In this document: in pieces, positions 33,288 through 45,869 of the stretch | Numbering within the stretch: the stretch's first letter is position 1 | Layout of the letters: each line of letters opens with the position of its first letter | Source of the DNA: Mycteria americana | Lineage: Eukaryota; Chordata; Aves; Ciconiiformes; Ciconiidae | Assembly (NCBI RefSeq): GCF_035582795.1 | Contig: NC_134367.1 | Coordinates: forward strand, 109,788,062-109,852,061 | Direction: 5' to 3' | DNA: 64,000 bases | Program-made: the position numbers and the translations under genes | The notes under the pieces: model-generated | Databases searched by the model: none | Told to the model about the DNA's origin: nothing | What the model saw: only the letters and a program-made list of their open reading frames with translations

Positions 33288-35834
33288 AAAACTAAAACGG
33301 TTATGGGGCCAAATCGGAATACAATCACTTGCAAACATGATTTTACTTTTTCATTGTGTGGTGTAGAAAGGATGTGAAATATTATATGTACTAGAAGGAA
33401 AATCCTGCTTGGCTTAACAGGGTTATAGCATATTGTTAGAAACAATTTATTTCTATGAAAGCAGAGTTGATATTTGAAGGAAACTGGGGGGGTACCTTCA
33501 AATACTGAAGGATCACTACTGGAGATGCTGGTTTTCTGCAGATTTGTGCTTGACAAAGACTGGCCTTCCACTGAGCAATTCTGCATAACTTATAAAAATT
33601 GTAATTTAAAAGGTAACTGAGCAACAGATTCTGTCAGTGCAACAAAATGTATTGTCCTGGTGAGTGATAGGAGTATATCACCTATATACTGGAGTGATTT
33701 TAATTGTGTAAAAATTCATAGGTATTTACTACAAATATTTATATTCACTGTGTGTGTGTATATACATACATACACACAAGTTTTAAAAATTATATTGAGT
33801 GATTTCTCATCTCATTTGACATTTTCGCCTGTGCATAAAGTGAAGTTTTGTTAGTGATGTTAACATTGTGCAGCATGGCCTAAGATGTGAAAAGGGAGAG
33901 GGCAAGATTTACTCTACTCCCTAGTGGGCTACTACATGAGATACTGACTCAGTGACCTGGCAACTTGAATGAGCAAAGCATTTGTCTGTCTACTATGTTC
34001 ATTCACTGTTTTCAACTTGCTGCACGCTCTGCTGAACTGCACTCTCTTTCACCCTGAAGAAATCCTAATACTCCCACTCATGCACATCCTTGAAAAAGCA
34101 CAGCTGTCAGGTAGGCTGGGGTGACACCCGTTTTGATGCAGGTGTCACTCAACAGCCTGGAGTCCTATAGGAGATGCCATGTGTTGCCATTTTCCTACAT
34201 GATCCCTGTCACACCCACTCTTCCTCTCCAGTCTAAAATGAGTGTCTCGTTGCATCTAGTCTCAAATGTGGCTTGGGCATACACCAATCTCTTAACGTGT
34301 AAGACTGAAGCTATGTCCATGAACAAAAACGTAGTGGTAAGCCTGCCTAATGCAAACTGAAGCTTTTCATTGGTGGGAGATATGCGGCCTCCTTGCAGCA
34401 TTTAGTGCCTTTTTTAGAAGCATGTGCAGTTCAACCAGTTTGGTATTGTTACCTTCTGACCATGCAGTTGCTGTTTGTGCTTATTGCTGTGTTTCCTTCT
34501 TGCCACTTCGTTGTTGCTTTTGGTTTTGATTGCTTCGAGGTTGTTTTGTTTAAAGTGTCTACTGTGCATCAAAGACTGGAGGTGCATTCTGCCTGCAGAG
34601 AGTGCACAAGAAGCAGCACAGTCATAAAGAAAGTACGAGAAGCAGGCACTCCTTGCAGAACCACGCAGTGCTTCCACAGCAGCTCTCATCGGATACTCAA
34701 GGTCTCATTCATAAAACCTAACTTCAGGCTCTTAAGGGAAGTCCCTCAGAAAGGAGTTGATCTGTGCTAGAAATGTCATCTCCTGGTTCACTCCTCATCA
34801 GAGAGAAAAGGACAGATTTGTAATATGAAGTGTCTCAGCAAGAGCTTTATAAACACTGCTGAAGCTGGGCCAACGAGGGTTAGTAGATACAGGAAGATCA
34901 CAGCACACGCCTACCACAGTCAGGAAAAGGAGCAGTGGTCTGCTCTCCCATACCTTCTTTGCACCAGTCACTAATGAAGTCTCCTTCATGGGGCAATCGG
35001 ATGAAGTTAGATGGACCTTCTCTCTGAGTAAATGGCACTTGCTGACAGGACTCTGGTGAAGAATAGCTCAAGGCCCACTGTCCTTGCAAAAGAAAGTATT
35101 TGGAGGTTTCCCTGCTACTCCCAAACCAGTAAATTTCTCTGCTTTCTTCTTGCCTTCCTAGGTACTTCCAGTTAATCACACAGTGTGTTTGCCTTCCTCT
35201 TCCTTGTAACTCAAATTGCATTTGGGTTTAAATTAAATATACAGTTATTTTTCTTTATTGTTTCCCTCAGTCCCTGGTCTCCCTGTTTCTGCATTAGAGG
35301 TGCTCCTTGGCAGCCACGGGAGGGCAGTAAGTCTGTATGGAGAAGTACCAGCCATTTTAAAGTACTCTGCTGTGTGCCCCTTGTTTTTTCAATGAGGCTG
35401 AAGGCCCTGGAGTCTCCCTCACGGCAGGGAGAAAGCAGGCACCCCACACCCCAGAACAGCTGCAGTTTTGGCACAGCAAGGGAGAGGCTTTGAGTCAGAG
35501 TCGGCTCACACTGTACCAGAATCCATTTAAAACCAGCTGGTTTCAATGTGATGCTGTGTTCAGCACTGCAACTCTGGGTGAGGTGCTGCTGTTACATTGC
35601 ACACTCCATTTTCTTTGGGTCCCCCCTATTTTTTTTTTTTAAAGCATTCAGCCCTAGTTTCAGTCCTACAAACACCAAGCATAAGTCAGGGGCTCCTCCA
35701 GACATCGCTAAATTAGATTTTCTTCTGAGCATCTTCAAGAAGCAAAGGAATAATTATACTTGCTGTTTTGTCATTCCTGTTCTCACTTGCAGTCTCCTGT
35801 TCGGTCCTAGCAGGTCTTGCTAATCTGGGGAGGG

Positions 35835-35852
35835 AAAAAAAAAAAAAAAAAA
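35835..35852 (+). repeat. Poly-A run of 18 bases
   Basis: A18 after GGGGAGGG; simple repeat. Confidence 0.9.
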
Positions 35853-37267
35853 TTACACTGCTGTCATTCCAGCTCTCAGCACTGGGAAATCGAGGGTCTA
35901 GCTAGATCATGTTGTCTGTGCCGTCAGGAGCACCAGGGGCTATCGAGTTTTCTTGAACTCAGTTGCTTTATAAGAGGGCAGCCTGGACAAATGTCGTATC
36001 TTTGCCAGAACTTCTCCTACCACACTATTCATATGCCCCCTAACACACTTGGGTCCCTTGTTGAATTTATCCTTGCTTCCCCTGTCCCCAGTAAGGTAAA
36101 GTGATGTGAGCTGTTCCCGTTCTACAAATGGGAAACAGAGCAAGAGTAAGAGAGTAAATGCTGCTTTTAAGCTTGGTTACATAAGAAAGATCTGCCCACA
36201 TCAGATCAAGGCATCAAATGTGATTGCACAAGTCACTATCCTTCCTTTTACATCTTCCTTTTGCTGCAGGTTTGCTATCACCTATCTTTTCCCACTCTAA
36301 ATTCAAGACATTTGCCCTAGTTACTCAAGGAGCTAAGTGAATATGAACTGTTGTCTTCTCTTTCGTGTGACACGTTTGTTTGACAGGTGCCCAAGAGCAC
36401 AGTGTGGGAAGTGGCAGTGCTCAGCACTATTTATGGCTCAGTATTAAAAAGATATAAATAAATAGAGACTTTGAAGTGGAACTAGCTAAACTTCTTGATA
36501 TAGAAACCTGAGAGAGGTACAGGGCCAAGTAGTTGGAATGGAAGTTTTCCAAAACTGGGAACTGTTTGAGTCCTATCAAATGCAGCCTGAACTAAGTGAC
36601 AGCTCCCAAGGCCAACTCAGGATTAGGTTTGTGCAGAAATAAATGGTGTGAAGCCTGGCACTCCCGAACTGCCTTGCAGGGCCTGAAGAATCAGAAGGGG
36701 GCAGAGTAGGAAAGCTATTAGGCCTGTTTTCTCCTATATCATTGGTTCCTATGATTTCAGGGAGACCTTGCTCACCCCAGTATAAAATGTGAGTAAGTCC
36801 ACAGCTAACTTGCATTTAAGCAGAGTAGGAACAATGTAAAAAGAGCGTGAGAGCAAGTATGGAAAACTGATCCAACCTTTTAACTTACGCCATGCCATCC
36901 TCAATCTTTACAAAGCTAAATATAAGCAATTACAGTTCTCCCTGACTTGGTAGAGCCGTATCTATTTATGAAAGAACCTGAGTATTCCTTCAAAACTGGT
37001 GTAAGGCAAGCAAGATCTCCAGAGCTGGAGGTAGGTATTCAGTATTATTTTTAATGCTACCTGTCCACAGCTTTGATATACCACCAGTCAGTAGCAATAA
37101 AATGCCAGTAGCATTAACAATTAGTCCAACAGGAACTTCTTACTCCTTCATCATGCCAGAAAACATATGCCCTCTCTAAATATGGCCTTTGTAATATTCT
37201 GGGAAGTTCAAATTTGAGCTATTTTTTTTCTCCAAATTTTGTGCTAATAGTTAGTCTTCCAGCACTG

Positions 37268-37323
37268 AAGAGGCATGAAAACCTTTCTCCTTTCATGCCT
37301 TTCTCCCAAGAGGCATGAAAACC
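37268..37323. repeat. Direct-inverted-direct repeat cluster
   Basis: AAGAGGCATGAAAACC occurs at 37268-37283 and 37308-37323. The inverted form of its core, TTTCATGCCT, lies between them at 37291-37300. CCTTTCTCC is also duplicated inside (37282-37290 and 37298-37306). Confidence 0.85.
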
Positions 37324-39800
37324 ATTTGACTTTCTTCTTTAATAAGGAAAAAAAAAAAAGTTATTTCTGTCCCTATGTGATTTGGGTGGGCAAGCTAAGA
37401 ACTGAAATGGCAAACACACTGAATGATTTCAGATAACTCATCATGCTGCCAATTCAAACTCTGGGTTGTGCAGAAAACTAACGGGGAATAGAAATCCAGC
37501 AAATACATTTGGCTATAGAGGCTGTGGCCAGTCAGCCTAGGGAAGAATACAAGGTTAGAAAAAACAAAACATACCTGAGGCATGGCTTAGATTTACAAAA
37601 GAGGACTGGGGTGCTGCCTGTAATGGCAGTGCAACTATAGCTTTAAAGACTTAAACAGGATGGGAAAATGAGGGCTAGCAGGGGACATAAAGCAATACCA
37701 AAGGCACTTAGCCCATAAAGGGTTAGGCCACCTTCCTTGCTACCATTGTGTGTGTGCATGCTTTTCAGTGCCATCATGAAATAGGAGTGCTGCTGCAGAG
37801 AACAGGGAGAACATCCATCTTCCAGGACATGAACCATGTTTCCTGTGCTTTGAAAGCAGGCCACCAGTTAAACTGAAGTGACAGTTGTTGATGTCCATGG
37901 AGTGGATGGCACAGGATGTAGTCACTGTCCAGGCTTCATCATTAGATACTGTATCTAGCGGGATTGCTGCAGGAAAGCGACATCTTTGTGCTCCCACCTG
38001 GGGCTCCTCCAGGCTAGAAATCTCGGAAGCGTCTGGGAGTTGATGGGAGAGTGAACCTGCACTGCTGGTTCTTGGCACCGCTGTGCCTGAAGGCAAGCTC
38101 TTTTCCCTATGCACAGCTACAGAGCATGTTGAAATTACTCTGCTGTGCTTCCACTGAGGCTTTCTAAGCACTTTAGGAGTCAGACTTCAAGAGCACAACA
38201 GAGCAGAAGAATGCCATTAGCCCTATTTTACAGATAGGACTTGAATAATTTGCTCAGGGTCAAATGAAGGGCTTAACCTGGATGTCTGGACCATCTCTTG
38301 ATCAGTCATTCCTTCCAGAGGCTTGTATTAACTGCTGGTGTCTCCCTCTTAGCTGCACTTGGGTACGTGTCAGCTGGGATATTCTGCCACCAATCAATCT
38401 CTCTCTCCAGGTATGCAGACACAGATGTAGATACTAGAGGTCAGATTATGCAGTCCTTCTCAACTGACCCCAGGAATTGGATCAATAGCCACAGCAAAGC
38501 AGAAAAAGGGTCAGTCGGCATCCAAAGGTAGCAATGATTCTGCTTTCCCCCTAGACTGACTGCTAGAAGTAAATTGTCAGGACTACCTGCGAATCACCTT
38601 CAGGCAAGTGGACAGAGCTTATGAGTTTGTCCGTTTGCCACACAGGCAGTCAGAAAACCCCTGCACCTTTCCCTGTCTCACTCCCCCACCTTGCTGCATG
38701 TTGGAACAGTGAGGCAAGATGCCAGGAAGCCAGAACAAGGACCGGCTCTCAGGGCAGTGAAAGAAAACACGTTGTCTTGGGGACAATTCCAGGCTGGGGC
38801 AAAGTGGCTCACTGCTCTCCAGCGATGTGACACATGGCAATGCTGTGCCAAAAGCTGGGGGCAATGGCTGAGTTTGGCAGCACACTTTACCATTACCCAG
38901 CAGAGCAACCTCTGATGACTAGTGTTAATTCTTAGTTCCAGTAAAGTGTTCAAAAATAGCCCTGATTCTCCATATTCTCTGGCTCCAGCTTGCCTTCCCG
39001 TTTAGAACAACTCTGCGCAAACTGTTCCAGATAACCCTTCTGTCCATTGTAAAAGGCTCTTTAGAGTGGCTAAATGCAGGCAAAGGACGGGCTTCTGTTT
39101 GCCTAGCTTCAAAATTAATTTGCCACGTTTACCCAGGAGGTGAATGGCTTTGCTAGTTATCATCTGTAAAGTGAATCCTGGCTGGAAGCTACAAAGAACT
39201 GAGCCTTTCCACTATGCCTGTGCAGGATCGATTGAGGTACATGTAATCAATCAGGTGGCAAGAGGAGAGGGCAAAGCACTCACCAAACTATGCAAGCAAA
39301 TGCAGTTTACAATGAGCAGAAACAACTGATCTGTCTAGCCTAGAGATAAAGAAGAATTACAGACTGAATAATGTTTAACCAAGTCTCACAGATTTGGGGA
39401 GAAACAGAAATACCGTATTCTTGAGGCACGCAGCTGCTGCGCTCTTTTCAACTTCACCTCATCTAAAATGGCTTTGCTTGATACCTGTAAAAAGCACTGT
39501 TGTGCAACAGAATTTGAACAGGCAAGCACAATATTGTGAATGTTTTACTACACTAATTGCTAAGGTGGCAGGGGCAAGGTGCCTGTCCCACACGCTATCC
39601 AAAGACAAGGACTGGTATCACTTTCTTCCATTTAGTGCTTCTATGTGCAGCCTCTCCACCTGGTACTGTCCTTCTCTCAACGTACTCCACCCCCATGGGC
39701 TTGTCTCCAATTTTCCAAAGCACACGGTACCTGCTTGGCACCCATGTGGCAAAGACTGGAGGGAGCAGTGGGTGGCATGAGCCACAGCCGAGTGTGGGGT

Positions 39801-39835
39801 GGTGGCGTATGCGTGGGATGGTGGCGTATGCGTGG
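39801..39835 (+). repeat. 19-bp-period duplication
   Basis: GGTGGCGTATGCGTGG at 39801-39816 and 39820-39835; a local tandem duplication containing CpGs in otherwise CpG-poor DNA. Confidence 0.9.
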
Positions 39836-42434
39836 CGTGCTGCACAACTTTTTCTGGCAGTCCTGTGTCAGTGATGAACATGTTTGTAGCTTGGGCTTGT
39901 TGTGGCTTGTTACCACCTCATCTAGAGAATAACACCTAGTTTTGTTTTCTTTCATAACCTAAAGAGAGAAAAAAAATCCATGTACTTATATGTAAATTTC
40001 CAGTTTGTGAGAACATATTTGCAACACTTCTTTTCCCCCAGTGGGAGAGAAAATCATGTTTTCCAGCCTGCTGAGCATGTGTATGTGGAGGGCAAGGGCA
40101 AACACTGGTGAAAGACAACGAGGCTGTGATCTGCCTCACATCCCTGACAAGAGAAATCCAGGCAGGTACCCTCTAAAATGCCTGGAGAGTAGACTTGCTA
40201 CTTTTTCCCCAAATAATTATTAGAGATAACCCTAGCATTGGTGGGCCTGCACCCACCTCCTATTAAGAGTTCAGTACTCTACAGTCAATGCCCTGGAGCT
40301 ATACAGCATGAGCCACAAATACCCTGTCAAGAGCCACTGCAGTCTGTTCTGGATAGATGATAGCAGGAGACAAGAAATGCTCGAGCCTTAGGCTTTGCTA
40401 CCAACGCTGGCCTCCCAGGCCTGTGTTGGTCTCTTCCCTGCAGACCCACAGAGATAATAAATCACCTCTGTGGTTTGACACCCTGCACCTTTCCTTCCCC
40501 AAACCAGCCCCTCTCTGGGTGACACAGAATGGGTGAGCAGTGTGAGCAGGGGCACAGAGAGGCACCTGTGAAGGTAGCTTTCTCAGCAGGGCAAAACCTA
40601 GGTGGCAAAGGCAAGGTTTTTGTGTCTTCTTCTCCCTCCTTTTTTCTCAACTAGGGGACAAGGCAGCCCTTCAGCAGTCCTCTCCCCTCCACAGAATGTG
40701 ATGGCCACCCGTGCCCACCTCCTCCCAGCCAGGGGGCTAGGGGCCCTCCAGCAGCCCCACTGGTGTTCCCTGCTCTCTCCAGCTGTGCAGAGCAAGGCTG
40801 CTCGCTGAAAGCCCTGGAAGGAAAATGCGAGGGGAAACCATGAGATACCCCATCCTGCTCCCTGCACTGTGTCTTCCTCTTAGACAGAAAAGATTTGTCT
40901 CGAGAACTGCCACAGTGGCTCCTTCTGACAGCACTAAATCATCTTAAAAATAAAGTGCTCACTGACTAAATGAAATTGAGCCTTGTCTCCTTCCCTTTGC
41001 AGTGAGGGGAGAGAGAAAGGAAGGAGAAGTGCAAAGAATGCCTGAGTGCTTTGGGATGAAAATACACAGTTCAGGAATCAGAGAAGTCCAAAGTGTTACA
41101 AAAATAGCTCATCATTTGGACTATGATGATACTGGACGTGCATCTACCACTGACTGAGTCAGAGAGATCTCATTTCTTTACAAGGCTGTTGCTCTCATTC
41201 TTGGCCATAAAGCCATGTAAATAATATATGGTACAAACGGCGTCATTGAAACCTGCCAAAGTTTTGAAATACCTACCAGTTAACTACTAAAACCAAGCCA
41301 CCTGTCCAGTGACTTCTCCTTGAGCTGTTCCAGTTCATCATCCCTGTATTACTATAATATGTTGATGGAACACCATAAATCTATGTAGTCAGATAAGACA
41401 TTCCTCCTGCTCTGAAGAAATTACCCTCTAAAGAACATGAGTGAACACAAGGCAAAATTCCTCAAGAGGTATTTTATCTGAGCCTCAGTGGTTGCTTGGA
41501 GAAGGAGAACAGAGGGAAGCATTTCCAGAGCAGCTTTTGCTTTGTGGTTAGCTGTGTGAACACAGAAGGATGGTGACGTATATTTTATTGTGGTCAGAGA
41601 AACAGCTTGGGCCTGTCCTATGCAAGAGGATTTCTGAGTGTTCTCTGCATAGCCTGGATACTTGTCAACCTAATGACATGACCAATAGCTGCTTAATTGA
41701 GACTCCATTAACTCTTTTTTTCTGCAGGTTAGTTTTCTGCCTACTAATTTCCTGTGGCAACGGAGGCCTTCTTACTGCAGGGCCCAAAGATCCTTCCAGG
41801 CTCTGGTTCTCCAAATTTTTTTGTTTGTAGAAGTTCAGTCACTCTGGCCCATTCCTCTCTGTTCCTCTCTGGGAACTTGGCCCACTTTGTACGAGGCTTT
41901 AAAGAAGCCAGCTTTCACCGGGTTCTTCAAAGCAGTCAGCAGCAGAGCTGCCAGAGCTTTTCTTGGGTGTTCCCTGGCACCCAGTAAGTGGCGAGCTGCT
42001 AGGTGGTGAGCAAACAGACGCCTCTCAGAAAACAGCAAACAGGAGAAGGAAGGAAAGCAACCCCACCCAAAGGCTGACAGCGACCCTGCTGGAAGTCACA
42101 GTCAAAGAGCCCTAGACTTGCTCTTCCCAGGGCCCTTCTTGCTGCTTCTACCCCAGACCCGCAGCAGAGCTGTTTATGCACCTCATGAAATTGCATCATT
42201 AAGCCTTTCGTTATATAAGTATCAACAGGCAATACGAGGTGACAATATGATGGCATGGCTAAAGCAGCTGCTACAGCGTCAGGACTTCCAGCTGCTACAT
42301 CAAGCTTTCCCACTGACCTTGGGTAAGGTACTGACCTCTCTCTGACTTGCAAAATCAGGATATTGAAGAATTAAATAATCTTCAACAAACCATTTTAACA
42401 TCAGTAGAGAGAAGGCTCTGGGAAAGTATGACTC

Positions 42435-42600
42435 ATTATTAGTTATAATTTAAATTTATTATAATTTCCATTATATGTATATATTATGAGGATAGATATG
42501 TCATTATAGTATTTATAGCTGTATTGTAATTTATATTATAATCAAATTTACCATACTTATTATAATTTAATAAAAGATTGATTTATATAATCCTCATACA
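42435..42600. repeat. AT-rich low-complexity block
   Basis: About 165 bases of nearly pure A/T with repeated TATAATTTA-like words on both strands. Several stretches are self-complementary, so local hairpins or duplex unpairing are possible. Confidence 0.8.
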
Positions 42601-45048
42601 TGTAAGATTCTTACCAGAAATGCTCACGTTTCTGGATAAGGCAGCAAGTATGTTGAAATTTGACTGAATATAAGACTACTGAACAAGATGTGAGAAGCAA
42701 ATGACAGTTGTAATGCCAAAGATGTGTTGTGGCTCATTTCTTAATAATGTTCACTTCTTGTTCTTATAGGTAATCAAGAGACTCCTCAAAATCCGGGAAC
42801 TTGCTTTTTCACAGGACTGCTCTGGCTTGCTCTGTAAATTCAGATCTGCATTGCACAGATCTGCAAAAGAATGCAGGCACATAGCACAAAAATTACATGA
42901 GTTTTAGACACCGAAATAAAAACTTTTAACCTGAACAACCTCATTCTGCTGTCACATCACACTGGAGGCACTAAGGCATCAATGGATGCCAGCGTTTAGG
43001 TTTTTACATAGAAGTTTCCCAAGTTTCTTCTCTCTACCCTGCTTGGAAGGGCTTTATCTGGCAAGTGTTTGCATAGCACATTTAGCAGATCAGCTCCTAC
43101 ACAAACTCTGACAATTGATTCAAAGCATGGGTGAAGCAGGTGTCACTGCTGTTTTACCTACAATCCTTTGGTGGAGGGCACAAAACCAGAATGGGGTAGC
43201 CTGGGCTGATCCCCACAGGATTCTCGTTCCATGTCTCCTGCCTGTAAACAAGGCACAGTTTGCACAAGGGCAGACTGTAAATTTGTCTGGGATTTGGAAG
43301 GGATGGAGGAGTGATCCATTCTCATTTCCTCTTGCTGAGCTTTCCCATTGTGTAGAACATAATAATAAATAATAAGAATATGAATAATGCTGGAGAGAGA
43401 AGGCAAGAGCATGCATAACAATTAGGGTCCCGATGTGAGGGTGGAGTGCTGTAAGTCTTCACAAGCAGAGAGGGAACCTGAATTTGGACCTCCCAAAGCC
43501 CATGGAAACTGCCAACCACCAGGCTGTTACATAAACCACTGATACACTGATAGTCTTTCTGAAGAAAAGGATGGTCTATTTTTGAAGTACAGCACTCTGC
43601 TCCTTCTTTTTTCCAGGGTTCAGGGCTGTAAATTTTATAATTGGTAGCACTGAACCGATCCCAAGTATTGACAAGTATATTTTCTCTTTTACCATTTTTC
43701 TCCAGTTTACAGGGAGAACTTGCATGGCTTCTGCCATGGAACAATTCTCCCAGTGCTTTACATACACCATGTTTGACTTTTTATTTAGGATTGTGGACAC
43801 AGTTCGGCAACCATCCCCACAAAAGTTAGCCTCTGGATTCTGGACTGTGAGTCCTGGGTGTTGTGCCCCTAGTCCCCTCAAGAACTAAAACGTAACAGAA
43901 AAGCACATAAAGTATCTGCTCCCAGCAGCTTCAGTCCAGCTTTCACTCCCACCTCTTTGCATTCCAAATCGGGTGGGAAAACAGACACTTCTTTAGTCTA
44001 AGTATAGAAAGAGCTAGCCTTGCACTCAAGTTCAAGGGGTCTTTTAAGGCTGCAGAAAGCCTGGCAACAGAAGGTGTGATGCAAATTGAACAGCAGTGGC
44101 AGAAATACCCAATGGTTTACCACGTGGGAATAAAGGGAACCAGCCAGGCCTGTCTTTGAAAGATGGGGAGAGCTTTATCCTGTGCTTGTTCTGCCTACAT
44201 CTCAAACCATGACAGTGTGTTCATGCAGAAACCCATGCAGTTCTCCGTGCTCAGCACAGTGAGTAAGACACATTTCACAATTAATGCCGAGCTGACGCAA
44301 GCAAAGTGATGTTACACAGAAACTTAGAACTGACATCCAAATTCAGTATAGGAGTAGATAAAAGAGCGTCCTTAGAAAAGACATCTGAAACATATCTCCT
44401 TCCAGATGAGGGTAAAGATGATCTTTCCTTTAGAGAAAATAGTATGGAACTAACCACAAACAGAACAGTTAATTCGTATGCATTTCTGGAAGTGTCAGTA
44501 TTGAAATTAAGAAAACTAGGCATTTTTTTGACAAAACTTTTCAAGGCTGGTATCTTATTGCAGCCATGTTTTTGCATCACCTAACACATCCAGTCTCCAT
44601 CCCATTCTCAAACATGCAAGTGTCATGTTTGGCCTTTCCATTTCAGATATATTGTGTCTATGCACAGCCTGCGTGTAGAGCAATTAAGTCAATAATTTGT
44701 CTTCCCCAGGGAATTGGTTTTTTAACCTTTCAATTTGAAATCTAGCCTTTCTAGTACTGACTGAGGCTTGCTTTCAATCCGGATAATGTCTGGGTGATGA
44801 GTTTTGCTAAATTTACTTGTAGCTGTCTGTTCAGTGCCTAGCAGACACCTCCTCATGGGGGAGACCTCCTTACCTGGGAAGCTGAGTGGGGCTTGGGCGG
44901 GAAGCATATCTTTTTATTAAAAAAAAAACAAACCATGAAGGAATATCTGTAATATTTGAACAATATTTTGTGTGTTCATAAATACCATCCAAATAACCTT
45001 TGGTATGAGCAACTGGAGATAAGGAATATAATTATCCCCCTCTACAGA

Positions 45049-45085
45049 GGGTATCCTTACTCTAAGGGGGTATCCTTACTCTAAG
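45049..45085 (+). repeat. 19-bp-period tandem duplication
   Basis: GGGTATCCTTACTCTAAG at 45049-45066 and again at 45068-45085, identical, separated by one G. The identity suggests a recent duplication. Confidence 0.93.
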
Positions 45086-45869
45086 TAGGCACTGGCAGGT
45101 TGGCAGTAATATTCACCAATGGGCTGTGTAGAGTTAAACCCCTATACACACTTATAGCAGACCATTTACCCAGTTTCCTTTTTCACAAATCCACAGCACC
45201 CACAACTCCTACTAACTTTGATATAGGTCTTTCAGTGTGGATTTAAGCGCTCAATTCAAGCTACTAGTTAGCTGAAAAGGCTGGCCAAAGCAAGCAACTG
45301 ACAACACTGAAATTAAAGCTCGGGGCTGTTTGTTGGTCACTCCTGTAAGTTACGCTAGGACTAGAGGAGAATTATGAATCCTGTTTGTTTTAAGAAGAAA
45401 TGAACTATTTAATCCCCAAGCCTCATTCAAATATACTTCTGCACTAATGCAGCCATGTGGCAAATGCACCATAAAGAATGTATTGTTATTTTTCAGACAG
45501 GAAAGTTGCTGACAGAGACAGGCGCTTACCAGAACATCCAGAAAAGCACAGAGCTAGCTGTTACCATTAGCCCCTTGCAGCATCTGTGAGACACCACATC
45601 GCTGGAATCAACCTGCAGGAAACATCGTCCTATTTTTATTTCCAACACGTATACGAGCATGCAATTTCCAACACATGCGTGAGCAGTATCAACCGCAATT
45701 TTAAGTCAATGCTTTGAAAAATCACACTGGCATCCACGTACAAAGGTTTCTCGGACATGGAGCGCCACAAAATGGAGCTGCTCCCTTCGCTTAGCATTTG
45801 CCTGGAGCCTGCTAAGCACAGGGCTCCTGTGCATCTCTTCGTATACATTAACGTCCCCGGAGGGCTGGC

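Larger units (their letters stand above)
32611..45860. other. PSEN2-COQ8A intergenic region
   Basis: About 13 kb with no recognisable protein-coding gene on either strand. Open frames are short, non-homologous to anything I recognise, and often overlap on both strands. The region holds homopolymer runs (33268-33287, 35835-35852), short local duplications (37268-37323, 39801-39835, 45049-45085) and an AT-rich block at 42435-42600. No CR1 LINE body, tRNA or further LTR was found by eye; strongly diverged fragments could be missed. Confidence 0.55.

Noticed and set aside
42118-42345. Hydrophobic 75-codon frame as a small secreted protein
   Set aside because: The first residues look signal-like, but nothing else supports coding and splicing at the nearby donors leads to a stop.
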